Shown here: piece after piece, positions 36,555-48,539 of the stretch
Numbering within the stretch: the first letter of the stretch is position 1
Layout: each line of letters begins with the position of its first letter
Assembly (NCBI GenBank): GCA_033782935.1
Contig: JAWQEG010000630.1
Span: forward strand, 1,334,501 to 1,398,500
DNA length: 64,000 nt
Direction of reading: 5' to 3'
DNA from: Petrolisthes cinctipes
Taxonomy: Eukaryota > Arthropoda > Malacostraca > Decapoda > Porcellanidae
Made by a program: the position numbers and the translations under genes
Notes under the pieces: generated by a model
Told to the model about the DNA's origin: nothing
Databases searched by the model: none
Seen by the model: only the letters and a program-made list of their open reading frames with translations

Positions 36555-37887
36555 CCCAAAACATGCTGAAAATCGATATTTTTGGTGCACAATGTCAATA
36601 TGTGCATGTATCTTTTGTACCCGTTTATATCTCAAATTCAGGCTCAAAACACCCGAAAATTCAATATTTTGGGGTCCCCGAAGCAATCTGTACAGTGCTA
36701 GAATATTTTCAAAATATAGGCTAAAAACATGCTAAAAATCGATCTTTTAGGTGCCAAAAAGTCGATATCTCAAATTCAGTCCCAAAACACCCGAAAATTC
36801 GATATTTAGGGGTCCCAGAAGCGATCTGTACATGCCTACTCCGTGTTAGAGTATTTTCAAAATACATGCTCAAAACATACTGAAAATCGATCTTTTAGGT
36901 GCACAAAAGTCGATATGTGCATGCATCTTCAGTACCCGTTTATATCTCAAATTCAGGCTCAAAACCCCCGAAAATTCAATATTTTGGGGTCCCAGAAGCA
37001 ATCTGTACATGCCTACTCAGTGTTAGAGTATTTTCAAAATACAGGCCCAAAACATGCTGAAAATCGATATTTTAGATGCCCAAAGTCAATATGTGCATGT
37101 ATCTTCTGTACCCGTTTATATCTCAAATTCAGGCTCAAAACACCCGAAAATTCAATATTTTGGGGTCCCAGAAGCAATCTGTACATGCCTACACAGTGCT
37201 AGAATATTTTCAAAATATAGGCCCAAAACATGCTGAAAATCGATATTTTTGGTGCACAATGTCAATATGTGCATGTATCTTCTGTACCCGTTTATATCTC
37301 AAATTCAGGCTCAAAACACCCGAAAATTCAATATTTTGGGGTCCCAGAAGCAATCTGTACAGTGCTAGAATATTTTCAAAATATAGGCTAAAAACATGCT
37401 AAAAATTGATCTTTTAGGTGCCAAAAAGTCGATATCTCAAATTCAGTCCCAAAACACCCGAAAATTCGATATTTAGGGGTCCCAGAAGCGATCTGTACAT
37501 GCCTACTCCGTGTTAGAGTATTTTCAAAATACATGCTCAAAACATACTGAAAATCGATCTTTTAGGTGCACAAAAGTCGATATGTGCATGCATCTTCAGT
37601 ACCCGTTTATATCTCAAATTCAGGCTCAAAACATCCGAAAATTCAATATTTTGGGGTCCCAGAAGCAATCTGTACATGCCTACTCAGTGTTAGAGTATTT
37701 TCAAAATACAGGCCCAAAACATGCTGAAAATCGATATTTTAGATGCCCAAAGTCAATATTTGCATGTATCTTCTGTACCCGTTTATATCTCAAATTCAGG
37801 CTCAAAACACCCGAAAATTCAATATTTTGGGGTCCCAGAAGCAATCTGTACATGCCTACACAGTGCTAGAATATTTTCAAAATATAG
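36555..37887 (+). repeat. Tandem duplication, period about 667 bp
   Basis: The B1 variant GGTGCACAATGTCAATATG at about 36583 recurs near 37250, and the following C1 and A2 monomers recur at 667-bp spacing (36843 and 37510). The period equals 491 + 176 bp. The second copy starts with a hybrid monomer in which TATAGG is joined to CCCAAAACATGCTG at about 37218, which marks the crossover. Confidence 0.75.
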
Positions 37888-38500
37888 GCTAAAAACATGC
37901 TAAAAATCGACATTTTAGGTGCCAAAAAATCGATATCTCAAATTCAGTCCCAAAATACCCGAAAATTCGATATTTAGAGGTCCCAGAAGGTATCTGTACA
38001 TGCTTACTCCGTGTTAGAGTATTTTCTTAATACAGGCCAAAAACATACTGAAAATCGATCTTTTAGGTGCCCAAAAGTCGATATGTGCATGCATCTTCTG
38101 TACCCGTTTATATCTCAAATTCTGGCCCTAAACACCCGAAAATTCAATATTTTGGGGTCCCAGAAGCGATCTGTACATGCCTACTCCGTGTTAGAGTATT
38201 TTAAAATTCAGGCCCAAAACATGCTGAAAATCGATATTTTTGGTGCCCAAAGTCAATATGTGCATGTATCTTCAGTACCCGTTTATATCTCAAATTCAGG
38301 CTCAAAACACCCGAAAATTCAATATTTTGGGGTCCCAGAAGCAATCTGTACAGTGCTAGAATATTTTCAAAATATAGGCTAAAAACATGCTAAAAATCGA
38401 TCTTTTAGGTGCACAAAAGTCGATATCTCAAATTCAGTCCCAAAACACCCGAAAATTCGATATTTAGGGGTCCCAGAAGCGATCTGTACATGCCTACTCC

Positions 38501-39651
38501 GTGTTAGAGTATTTTCAAAATACATGCTCAAAACATACTGAAAATCGATCTTTTAGGTGCACAAAAGTCGATATGTGCATGCATCTTCAGTACCCGTTTA
38601 TATCTCAAATTCAGGCTCAAAACACCCGAAAATTCAATATTTTGGGGTCCCAGAAGCAATCTGTACATGCCTACACAGTGCTAGAATATTTTCAAAATAT
38701 AGGCTAAAAACATGCTGAAAATCGACATTTTAGGTGCCAAAAAATCGATATCTCAAATTCAGTCCCAAAACACCCGAAAATTCGATATTTAGGGGTCCCA
38801 GAAGCGATCTGTACATGCCTACTCCGTGTTAGAGTATTTTCAAAATACATGCTCAAAACATACTGAAAATCGATCTTTTAGGTGCACAAAAGTCGATATG
38901 TGCATGCATCTTCAGTACCCGTTTATATCTCAAATTCAGGCTCAAAACACCCGAAAATTCAATATTTTGGGGTCCCAGAAGCAATCTGTACATGCCTACA
39001 CAGTGCTAGAATATTTTCAAAATATAGGCTAAAAACATGCTGAAAATCGACATTTTAGGTGCCAAAAATCGATATTTCAAATTCAGTCCCAAAACACCCG
39101 AAAATTCGATATTTAGAGGTCCCAGAAGGTATCTGTACATGCCTACTCCGTGTTAGAGTATTTTCAAAATACATGCTCAAAACATACTGAAAATCGATCT
39201 TTTAGGTGCACAAAAGTCGATATGTGCATGCATCTTCAGTACCCGTTTATATCTCAAATTCAGGCTCAAAACACCCGAAAATTCGATATTTAGGGGCCCC
39301 AGAAGCGATCTGTACATGCCTACTCCGTGTTAGAGTATTTTCAAAATACATGCTCAAAACATACTGAAAATCGATCTTTTAGGTGCACAAAATTCGATAT
39401 GTGCATGCATCTTCAGTACCCGTTTATATCTCAAATTCAGGCTTGAAACACCCTAAAATTCAATATTTTGGGGTCCCAGAAGCAATCTGTACATGCCTAC
39501 ACAGTGCTAGAATATTTTCAAAATATAGGCTAAAAACATGCTGAAAATCGACATTTTAGGTGCCAAAAAATCGATATCTCAAATTCAGTCCCAAAACACC
39601 CGAAAATTCGATATTTAGAGGTCCCAGAAGGTATCTGTACATGCCTACTCC
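38501..39651 (+). repeat. Local expansion of A2-C2 dimers (325 bp) lacking monomer B
   Basis: Here the trimer rule breaks. The order is A2-C2 (38501-38825), A2-C2 (38826-39150), a lone A2 of 176 bp (39151-39326), then A2-C2 again (39327-39651). The first two dimers are almost identical. Single 325-bp dimers of this kind also occur at 12421, 26136, 28936, 32393, 34039 and 42297. Confidence 0.8.
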
Positions 39652-40954
39652 GTGTTAGAGTATTTTCAAAATACAGGCCAAAAACATACTGAAAATCGAT
39701 CTTTTAGGTGCCCAAAAGTCGATATGTGCATGCATCTTCTGTACCCGTTTATATCTCAAATTCTGGCCCTAAACACCCGAAAATTCGATATTTTGGGGTC
39801 CCAGAAGCGATCTGTACATGCCTACTCCGTGTTAGAGTATTTTCAAAATTCAGGCCCAAAACATGCTGAAAATCGATATTTTAGATGCCCAAAGTCAATA
39901 TGTGCATGTATCTTCTGTACCCGTTTATATCTCAAATTCAGGCTCAAAACACCCGAAAATTCAATATTTTGGGGTCCCAGAAGCAATCTGTACATGCCTA
40001 CACAGTGCTAGAATATTTTCAAAATATAGGCTAAAAACATGCTAAAAATCGACATTTTAGGTGCCAAAAAATCGATATCTCAAATTCAGTCCCAAAACAC
40101 CCGAAAATTCGATATTTAAAGGTTCCAGAAGGTATCTGTATTTGCCTACTCCGTGTTAGAATATTTTCAAAATACAGGCCAAAAACATACTGAAAATCGA
40201 TCTTTTAGGTGCCCAAAAGTCGATATGTGCATGCATCTTCAGTACCCGTTTATATCTCAAATTCAGGCTCAAAACACCCGAAAATTCGATATTTAGGGGT
40301 CCCAGAAGCGATCTGTACATGCCTACTCCGTGTTAGAGTATTTTCAAAATTCAGGCCCAAAACATGCTGAAAATCGATATTTTTGGTGCCCAAAGTCAAT
40401 ATGTGCATGTATCTTCTGTACCCGTTTATATCTCAAATTCAGGCTCAAAACACCCGAAAATTCAATATTTTGGGGTCCCAGAAGCAATCTGTACAGTGCT
40501 AGAATATTTTCAAAATATAGGCTAAAAACATGCTAAAAATCGATCTTTTAGGTGCCAAAAAGTCGATATCTCAAATTCAGTCCCAAAACACCCGAAAATT
40601 CGATATTTAGGAGTCCCAGAAGCGATCTGTACATGCCTACTCCGTGTTAGAGTATTTTCAAAATACATGCTCAAAACATACTGAAAATCGATCTTTTAGG
40701 TGCACAAAAGTCGATATGTGCATGCATCTTCAGTACCCGTTTATATCTCAAATTCAGGCTCAAAACACCCGAAAATTCAATATTTTGGGGTCCCAGAAGC
40801 AATCTGTACATGCCTACACAGTGCTAGAATATTTTCAAAATATAGGCTAAAAACATGCTAAAAATCGACATTTTAGGTGCCAAAAAATCGATATCTCAAA
40901 TTCAGTCCCAAAACACCCGAAAATTCGATATTTAGAGGTCCCAGAAGGTATCTG

Positions 40955-40956
40955 TA
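40955..40956. other. TA target-site duplication, left of MITE copy 2
   Basis: The satellite GGTATCTGTA precedes the element and TACATGCC follows it, as for copy 1. The position within the monomer is identical. Confidence 0.85.
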
Positions 40957-41057
40957 CAGTTGGCTCCACTCCCGCGTTTCTCCCCTAGCGTTGCCAATGT
41001 TTGACCACTCAGGAATTCGAATCTTAGGCTAAGCACAAGTTAAAAGACTCGAAACAT
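40957..41057 (+). repeat. Left terminal inverted repeat of MITE copy 2 (101 bp, altered)
   Basis: Matches the left repeat of copy 1 except that GAATCCCTAAGC has become GAATCTTAGGCTAAGC. This adds 4 bp and creates a small perfect inverted repeat, CTTAG-G-CTAAG, at 41023-41033. The right repeat of this copy keeps the original form, so the change happened in the left repeat after insertion. Confidence 0.9.
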
Positions 41058-41690
41058 TCAGTAATCTTGCAATGCTAACTGACATTACACCTCAAGGCAT
41101 TTTAAACTCCTGTATTTGCAGCTTGAATAACGCAATCACAGTGAAAGCATGAAACACGTTAAATTAAGGAAAGAATATTATACCACTGAATAGAAGACCT
41201 CTGGCATCACAGGTTGTATGGCGTCTTAATGTCTGAAGGTAGATTGAGAGGTTGTAAGTTGGGGATGGGGATTGAACGGTAGGGTGAGAAGGAAGTGAAT
41301 TAATCTAACATCACATTATGTTACTATGGTCCAGTTGACTGCAGATTATTGATAAACATCTACTGTCTTACTTCTCTATCAACTTCTCCTCGGCGGGTCA
41401 TATGGTCTTGGCTACCTAACTCAATGATCGATATACTTCACGGCGTGATTATATGGTTTGAGTTGTCTATTTCGCCGTAAAATAGATAAATAATAGGCCT
41501 AATGATAATAATAATTGATAAAGATCAATCATTACTAGCATCTTTCTCTAATAGCTTAAATTTTTCCTCACTACACCTTAATTTCTTACCTGGCGTTTCC
41601 TACCTAAACCCCCCTTTTCTCTCAGTCCCCCAACACCTCCCTCTCTCAACCCTCCAACCACACCCTCACTCTGGGAGACCGTATGTATGT
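41058..41690. other. Unique interior of MITE copy 2 (no gene seen)
   Basis: The same 633-bp interior as copy 1 with a handful of substitutions. The short open frame at 41502-41708 (68 codons) is kept but its sequence changes freely, and it resembles no transposase. No gene is called. Confidence 0.75.
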
Positions 41691-41787
41691 ATGTTTCGAG
41701 TCTTTTAACTTGTGCTTAGGGATTCGAATTCCTGAGTGGTCAAACATTGGCAACGCTAGGGGAGAAACGCGGGAGTGGAGCCAACTG
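41691..41787 (-). repeat. Right terminal inverted repeat of MITE copy 2 (97 bp)
   Basis: Identical to the right repeat of copy 1, from ATGTTTCGAGTC to GGAGCCAACTG. It pairs with 40957-41057 except for the 4-bp insertion and the adjacent changed bases. Confidence 0.92.
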
Positions 41788-41789
41788 TA
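41788..41789. other. TA target-site duplication, right of MITE copy 2
   Basis: Partner of 40955-40956. Excising the element with one TA restores an intact C2/A1 junction. Confidence 0.85.
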
Positions 41790-44700
41790 CATGCCTACTC
41801 CGTGTTAGAATATTTTCAAAATACAGGCCAAAAACATACTGAAAATCGATCTTTTAGGTGCCCAAAAGTCGATATGTGCATGCATCTTCTGTACCCGTTT
41901 ATATCTCAAATTCTGGCCCTAAACACCCGAAAATTCGATATTTTGGGGTCCCAGAAGCGATCTGTACATGCCTACTCCGTGTTAGAGTATTTTCAAAATT
42001 CAGGCCCAAAACATGCTGAAAATCGATATTTTTGGTGCTCAAAGTCAATATGTGCATGTATCTTCTGTACCCGTTTATATCTCAAATTCAGGCTCAAAAC
42101 ACCCGAAAATTCAATATTTTGGGGTCCCATGGGGTACATGCCTACTCAGTGCTAGAATATTTTCAAAATATAGGCTAAAAACATGCTAAAAATCGATCTT
42201 TTAGGTGCCAAAAAGTCGATATCTCAAATTCAGTCCCAAAACACCCGAAAATTCGATATTTAGGGGTCCCAGAAGCGATCTGTACATGCCTACTCCGTGT
42301 TAGAGTATTTTCAAAATACATGCTCAAAACATACTGAAAATCGATCTTTTAGGTGCACAAAAGTCGATATGTGCATGCATCTTCAGTACCCGTTTATATC
42401 TCAAATTCAGGCTCAAAACACCCGAAAATTCAATATTTTGGGGTCCCAGAAGCAATCTCTACATGCCTACACAGTGCTAGAATATTTTCAAAATATAGGC
42501 TAAAAACATGCTGAAAATCGACATTTTAGGTGCCAAAAAATCGATATCTCAAATTCAGTCCCAAAACACCCGAAAATTCGATATTTAGAGGTCCCAGAAG
42601 GTATCTGTACATGCCTACTACGTGTTAGAGTATTTTCAAAATACAGGCCAAAAACATACTGAAAATCGATCTTTTAGGTGCCCAAAAGTCGATATGTGCA
42701 TGCATCTTCTGTACCCGTTTATATCTCAAATTCTGACCCTAAACACCCGAAAATTCGATATTTTGGGGTCCCAGAAGCGATTTGTACATGCCTACTCCGT
42801 GTTAGAGTATTTTCAAAATTCAGGCCCAAAACATGCTGAAAATCGATATTTCTGGTGCCCAAAGTCAATATGTGCATATATCTTCTGTACCCGTTTATAT
42901 CTCAAATTCAGGCTCAAAACACCCGAAAAATCAATATTTTGGGGTCCCATGGGGTACATGCCTACTCAGTGCTAGAATATTTTCAAAATATAGGCTAAAA
43001 ACATGCTAAAAATCGATCTTTTAGGTGCCAAAAAGTCGATATCTCAAATTCAGCCACAAAACACCCGAAAATTCGATATTTAGGGGCCCCAGAAGCGATC
43101 TGTACATGCCTACTCCGTGTTAGAGTATTTTCAAAATACATGCTCAAAACATACTGAAAATCGATCTTTTAGGTGCACAAAAGTCGATATGTGCATGCAT
43201 CTTCTGTACCCGTTTATATCTCAAATTCAGGCTCAAAACACCCGAAAATTCAATATTTTAGGGTCCCAGAAGCAATCTGTACATGCCTACACAGTGCTAG
43301 AATATTTTCAAAATATAGGCTAAAAACATGCTAAAAATCGACATTTTAGGTGCCAAAAAATCGATATCTCAAATTCAGGCTCAAAACACCCGAAAATTCA
43401 ATATTTTAGGGTCCCAGAAGCAATCTGTACATGCCTACTCAGTGTTAGAGTATTTTCAAAATACAGGCCCAAAACATGCTGAAAATCGATATTTTAGATG
43501 CCCAAAGTCAATATGTGCATGTATCTTCTGTACCCGTTTATATCTCAAATTCAGGCTCAAAACACCCGAAAATTCAATATTTTGGGGTCCCAGAAGCTAG
43601 AATATTTTCAAAATATAGGCTAAAAACATGCTAAAAATCGACATTTTAGGTGCCAAAAAATCGATATCTCAAATTCAGTCCCAAAACACCCGAAAATTCG
43701 ATATTTAGAGGTCCCAGAAGGTATCTGTACATGCCTACTCCGTGTTAGAGTATTTTCAAAATACAGGCCAAAAACATACTGAAAATCGATCTTTTAGGTG
43801 CCCAAAAGTCGATATGTGCATGCATCTTCTGTACCCGTTTATATCTCAAATTCTGGCCCTAAACACCCAAAAATTCCATATTTTGGGGTCCCAGAAGCGA
43901 TCTGTACATGCCTACTCAGTGTTAGAGTATTTTCAAAATTCAGGCCAAAAACATGCTGAAAATCGATATTTTTGGTGCCCAAAGTCAATATGTGCATGTA
44001 TCTTCTGTACCCGTTTATATCTCAAATTCAGGCTCAAAACACCCGAAAATTCAATATTTTGGGGTCCCAGAAGCAATCTGTACATGCCTACTCAGTGCTA
44101 GAATATTTTCAAAATATAGGCTAAAAACATGCTAAAAATAGATCTTTTAGGTGCCAAAAAGTCGATATCTCAAATTCAGTCCCAAAACACCCGAAAATTC
44201 GATATTTAGGGGTCCCAGAAGCGATCTGTACATACCTACTCCGTGTTAGAGTATTTTCAAAATACATGCTCAAAACATACTGAAAATCGATCTTTTAGGT
44301 GCACAAAAGTCGATATGTGCATGCATCCTCTGTACCCGTTTATATCTCAAATTCTGGCACTAAACACCCGAAAATTCGATATTTTGGGGTCCCAGAATCG
44401 ATCTGTACATGCCTACTCCGTGTTAGAGTATTTTCAAAATTCAGGCCCAAAACATGCTGAAAATCGATATTTTTGGTGCCAAAAGTCAATATGTGCATGT
44501 ATCTTCTGTAACCGTTTATATCTCAAATTCAGGCTCAAAACACCCGAAAATTCAATATTTTGGGGTCATAGAAGCAATCTGTACATGCCTACTCAGTGTT
44601 AGAGTATTTTCAAAATACAGGCCCAAAACATGCTGAAAATCGATATTTTAGATGCCCTAAGTCAATATGTGCATGTATCTTCTGTACTCGTTTATATCTC

Positions 44701-45596
44701 AAATTCAGGCTCAAAACACCCGAAAATTCAATATTTTGGGGTCCCAGAAGCAATCTGTACATGCCTACACAGTGCTAGAATATTTTCAAAATATAGGCTA
44801 AAAACATGCTGAAAATCGATATTTTAGGTGCCAAAAAATCGATATCTCAAATTCAGTCCCAAAACACCCGAAAATTCGATATTTAGAGGTCCCAGAAGGT
44901 ATCTGTACATGCCTACTCCGTGTTAGAGTATTTTCAAAATACAGGCCAAAAACATACTGAAAATCGATCTTTTAGGTGCCCAAAAGTCGATATGTGCATG
45001 CATCTTCTGTACCGTTTTATATCTCAAATTCTGGCCCTAAACACCCGAAAATTCGATATTTTGGGGTCCCAGAAGCGATCTGTACATGCCTACTCCGTGT
45101 TAGAGTATTTTCAAAATTCAGGCCCAAAACATGCTGAAAATCGATATTTTTGGTGCCCAAAGTCAATATATGCATGTATCTTCTGTACCCGTTTATATCT
45201 CAAATTCAGGCTCAAAACACCCGAAAATTCAATATTTTGGGGTCCCAGAAGCAATCTGTACATGCCTACTCAGTGTTAGAGTATTTTCAAAATACAGGCC
45301 CAAAACATGCTGAAAATCGATATTTTAGATGCCCAAAGTCAATATGTGCATGTATCTTCTGTACCCGTTTATATCTCAAATTCAGGCTCAAAACACCCGA
45401 AAATTCAATATTTTGGGGTCCCAGAAGCAATCTCTACATGCCTACACAGTGCTAGAATATTTTCAAAATATAGGCTAAAAACATGCTAAAAATCGACATT
45501 TTAGGTGCCAAAAAATCGATATCTCAAATTCAGTCCCAAAACAAACGAAAATTCGATATTTAGAGGTCCCAGAAGGTATCTGTACATGCCTACTCC

Positions 45597-48539
45597 GTGT
45601 TAGAGTATTTTCAAAATACAGGCCAAAAACATACTGAAAATCGATCTTTTAGGTGCCCAAAAGTCGATATGTGCATGCATCTTCTGTACCCGTTTATATC
45701 TCAAACTCTGACCCTAAACACCCGAAAATTCGATATTTTGGGGTCCCAGAAGCGATTTGTACATGCCTACTCCGTGTTAGAGTATTTTCAAAATTCAGGC
45801 CCAAAACATGCTGAAAATCGATATTTTTGGTACCCGTTTATATCTCAAATTCAGGCTCAAAACACCCGAAAAATCAATATTTTGGGGTCCCATGGGGTAC
45901 ATGCCTACTCAGTGCTAGAATATTTTCAAAATATAGGCTAAAAACATGCTAAAAATTGATCTTTTAGGTGCCAAAAAGTCGATATCTCAAATTCAGTCAC
46001 AAAACACCCGAAAATTCGATATTTAGGGGTCCCAGAAGCGATCTGTACATGCCTACTCCGTGTTAGAGTATTTTCAAAATACATGCTCAAAAACATACTG
46101 AAAATCGATATTTTTGGTTCACAAAAGTTGATATGTGCATGTATCATCTGTACCCGTTTATATCTCAAATTCAGGCTCAAAACACCCGAAAATTCGATAT
46201 TTTAGGGTCCCAGAAGCAATCTGTACATGCCTACACAGTGCTAGAATATTTTCAAAATATAGGCTAAAAACATGCTAAAAATCGACATTTTAGGTGCCAA
46301 AAAATCGATATCTCAAATTCAGGCTCAAAACACCCGAAAATTCAATATTTTAGGGTCCCAGAAGCAATCTGTACATGCCTACTCAGTGTTAGAGTATTTT
46401 CAAAATACAGGCCCAAAACATGCTGAAAATCGATATTTTAGATGCCCAAAGTCAATATGTGCATGTATCTTCTGTACCCGTTTATATCTCAAATTCAGGC
46501 TCAAAACACCGAAAATTCAATATTTTGGGGTCCCAGAAGCTAGAATATTTTCAAAATATAGGCTAAAAACATGCTAAAAATCGACATTTTAGGTGCCAAA
46601 AAATCGATATCTCAAATTCAGTCCCAAAACACCCGAAAATTCGATATTTAGAGGTCCCAGAAGGTATCTGTACATGCCTACTCCGTGTTAGAGTATTTTC
46701 AAAATACAGGCCAAAAACATACTGAAAATCGATCTTTTAGGTGCCCAAAAGTCGATATGTGCATGCATCTTCTGTACCCGTTTATATCTCAAATTCTGGC
46801 CCTAAACACCCAAAAATTCCATATTTTGGGGTCCCAGAAGCGATCTGTACATGCCTACTCAGTGTTAGAGTATTTTCAAAATTCAGGCCAAAAACATGCT
46901 GAAAATCGATATTTTTGGTGCCCAAAGTCAATATGTGCATGTATCTTCTGTACCCGTTTATATCTCAAATTCAGGCTCAAAACACCCGAAAATTCAATAT
47001 TTTGGGGTCCCAGAAGCAATCTGTACATGCCTACTCAGTGCTAGAATATTTTCAAAATATAGGCTAAAAACATGCTAAAAATCGATCTTTTAGGTGCCAA
47101 AAAGTCGATATCTCAAATTCAGTCCCAAAACACCCGAAAATTCGATATTTAGGGGTCCCAGAAGCGATCTGTACATACCTACTCCGTGTTAGAGTATTTT
47201 CAAAATACATGCTCAAAACATACTGAAAATCGATCTTTTAGGTGCACAAAAGTCGATATGTGCATGCATCCTCTGTACCCGTTTATATCTCAAATTCTGG
47301 CACTAAACACCCGAAAATTCGATATTTTGGGGTCCCAGAATCGATCTGTACATGCCTACTCCGTGTTAGAGTATTTTGAAAATTCAGGCCCAAAACATGC
47401 TGAAAATCGATATTTTTGGTGCCAAAAGTCAATATGTGCATGTATCTTCTGTAACCGTTTATATCTCAAATTCAGGCTCAAAACACCCGAAAATTCAATA
47501 TTTTGGGGTCATAGAAGCAATCTGTACATGCCTACTCAGTGTTAGAGTATTTTCAAAATACAGGCCCAAAACATGCTGAAAATCGATATTTTAGATGCCC
47601 TAAGTCAATATGTGCATGTATCTTCTGTACTCGTTTATATCTCAAATTCAGGCTCAAAACACCCGAAAATTCAATATTTTGGGGTCCCAGAAGCAATCTG
47701 TACATGCCTACACAGTGCTAGAATATTTTCAAAATATAGGCTAAAAACATGCTGAAAATCGATATTTTAGGTGCCAAAAAATCGATATCTCAAATTCAGT
47801 CCCAAAACACCCGAAAATTCGATATTTAGAGGTCCCAGAAGGTATCTGTACATGCCTACTCCGTGTTAGAGTATTTTCAAAATACAGGCCAAAAACATAC
47901 TGAAAATCGATCTTTTAGGTGCCCAAAAGTCGATATGTGCATGCATCTTCTGTACCGTTTTATATCTCAAATTCTGGCCCTAAACACCCGAAAATTCGAT
48001 ATTTTGGGGTCCCAGAAGCGATCTGTACATGCCTACTCCGTGTTAGAGTATTTTCAAAATTCAGGCCCAAAACATGCTGAAAATCGATATTTTAGGTGCC
48101 CAAAGTCAATATATGCATGTATCTTCTGTACCCGTTTATATCTCAAATTCAGGCTCAAAACACCCGAAAATTCAATATTTTGGGGTCCCAGAAGCAATCT
48201 GTACATGCCTACTCAGTGTTAGAGTATTTTCAAAATACAGGCCCAAAACATGCTGAAAATCGATATTTTAGATGCCCAAAGTCAATATGTGCATGTATCT
48301 TCTGTACCCGTTTATATCTCAAATTCAGGCTCAAAACACCCGAAAATTCAATATTTTGGGGTCCCAGAAGCAATCTCTACATGCCTACACAGTGCTAGAA
48401 TATTTTCAAAATATAGGCTAAAAACATGCTAAAAATCGACATTTTAGGTGCCAAAAAATCGATATCTCAAATTCAGTCCCAAAACAAACGAAAATTCGAT
48501 ATTTAGAGGTCCCAGAAGGTATCTGTACATGCCTACTCC
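45597..48539 (+). repeat. 2943-bp block, copy 2
   Basis: Shares with copy 3, and not copy 1, the one-base loss in AACACCGAAAATTC (46507 and 49450), TATTTTGAAAATTC (about 47373 and 50316), the extra A in CTCAAAAACATAC and the 32-bp deletion. Its own private change is GATATTTTAGGTGCCC at about 48087. Confidence 0.85.

Larger units (their letters stand above)
30892..40956 (+). repeat. Satellite array, segment between the two transposon copies
   Basis: This is the same satellite family in the same orientation and phase as the left segment. The reading phase is uninterrupted across the transposon: satellite sequence stops at CTGTA before 30065 and resumes at TACATGCC after 30891. The segment contains the 1646/1822-bp tandem duplication (about 32350-36060), a 667-bp tandem duplication (about 36555-37887) and a run of A2-C2 dimers lacking B (38501-39651). 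A variant monomer with a CCATGG junction occurs at 31231, 33043 and 34689. Confidence 0.97.
40957..41787. mobile_element. Non-autonomous Tc1/mariner-type MITE, copy 2 (831 bp)
   Basis: The same element in the same orientation as copy 1, about 99 percent identical by eye. The differences seen are TTCAGTAATC for TTCATTAATC, ACTAGCATC for ACCAGCATC, CCTGGCG for CCTGCCG, CCCTTTTCTC for CCCTAATCTC, and a 4-bp net gain in the left inverted repeat (41023-41033). It occupies the identical TA in the satellite as copy 1, 10892 bp away, and its right flank carries the same CCATGG variant monomer. It is therefore best read as a by-product of satellite block duplication rather than a second transposition. 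It has no transposase gene. Confidence 0.9.

Noticed and set aside
40957..41787. MITE copy 2 as an independent transposition
   Set aside because: Same TA, same orientation, about 99 percent identity and shared flanking variants make co-duplication with the satellite far more likely.
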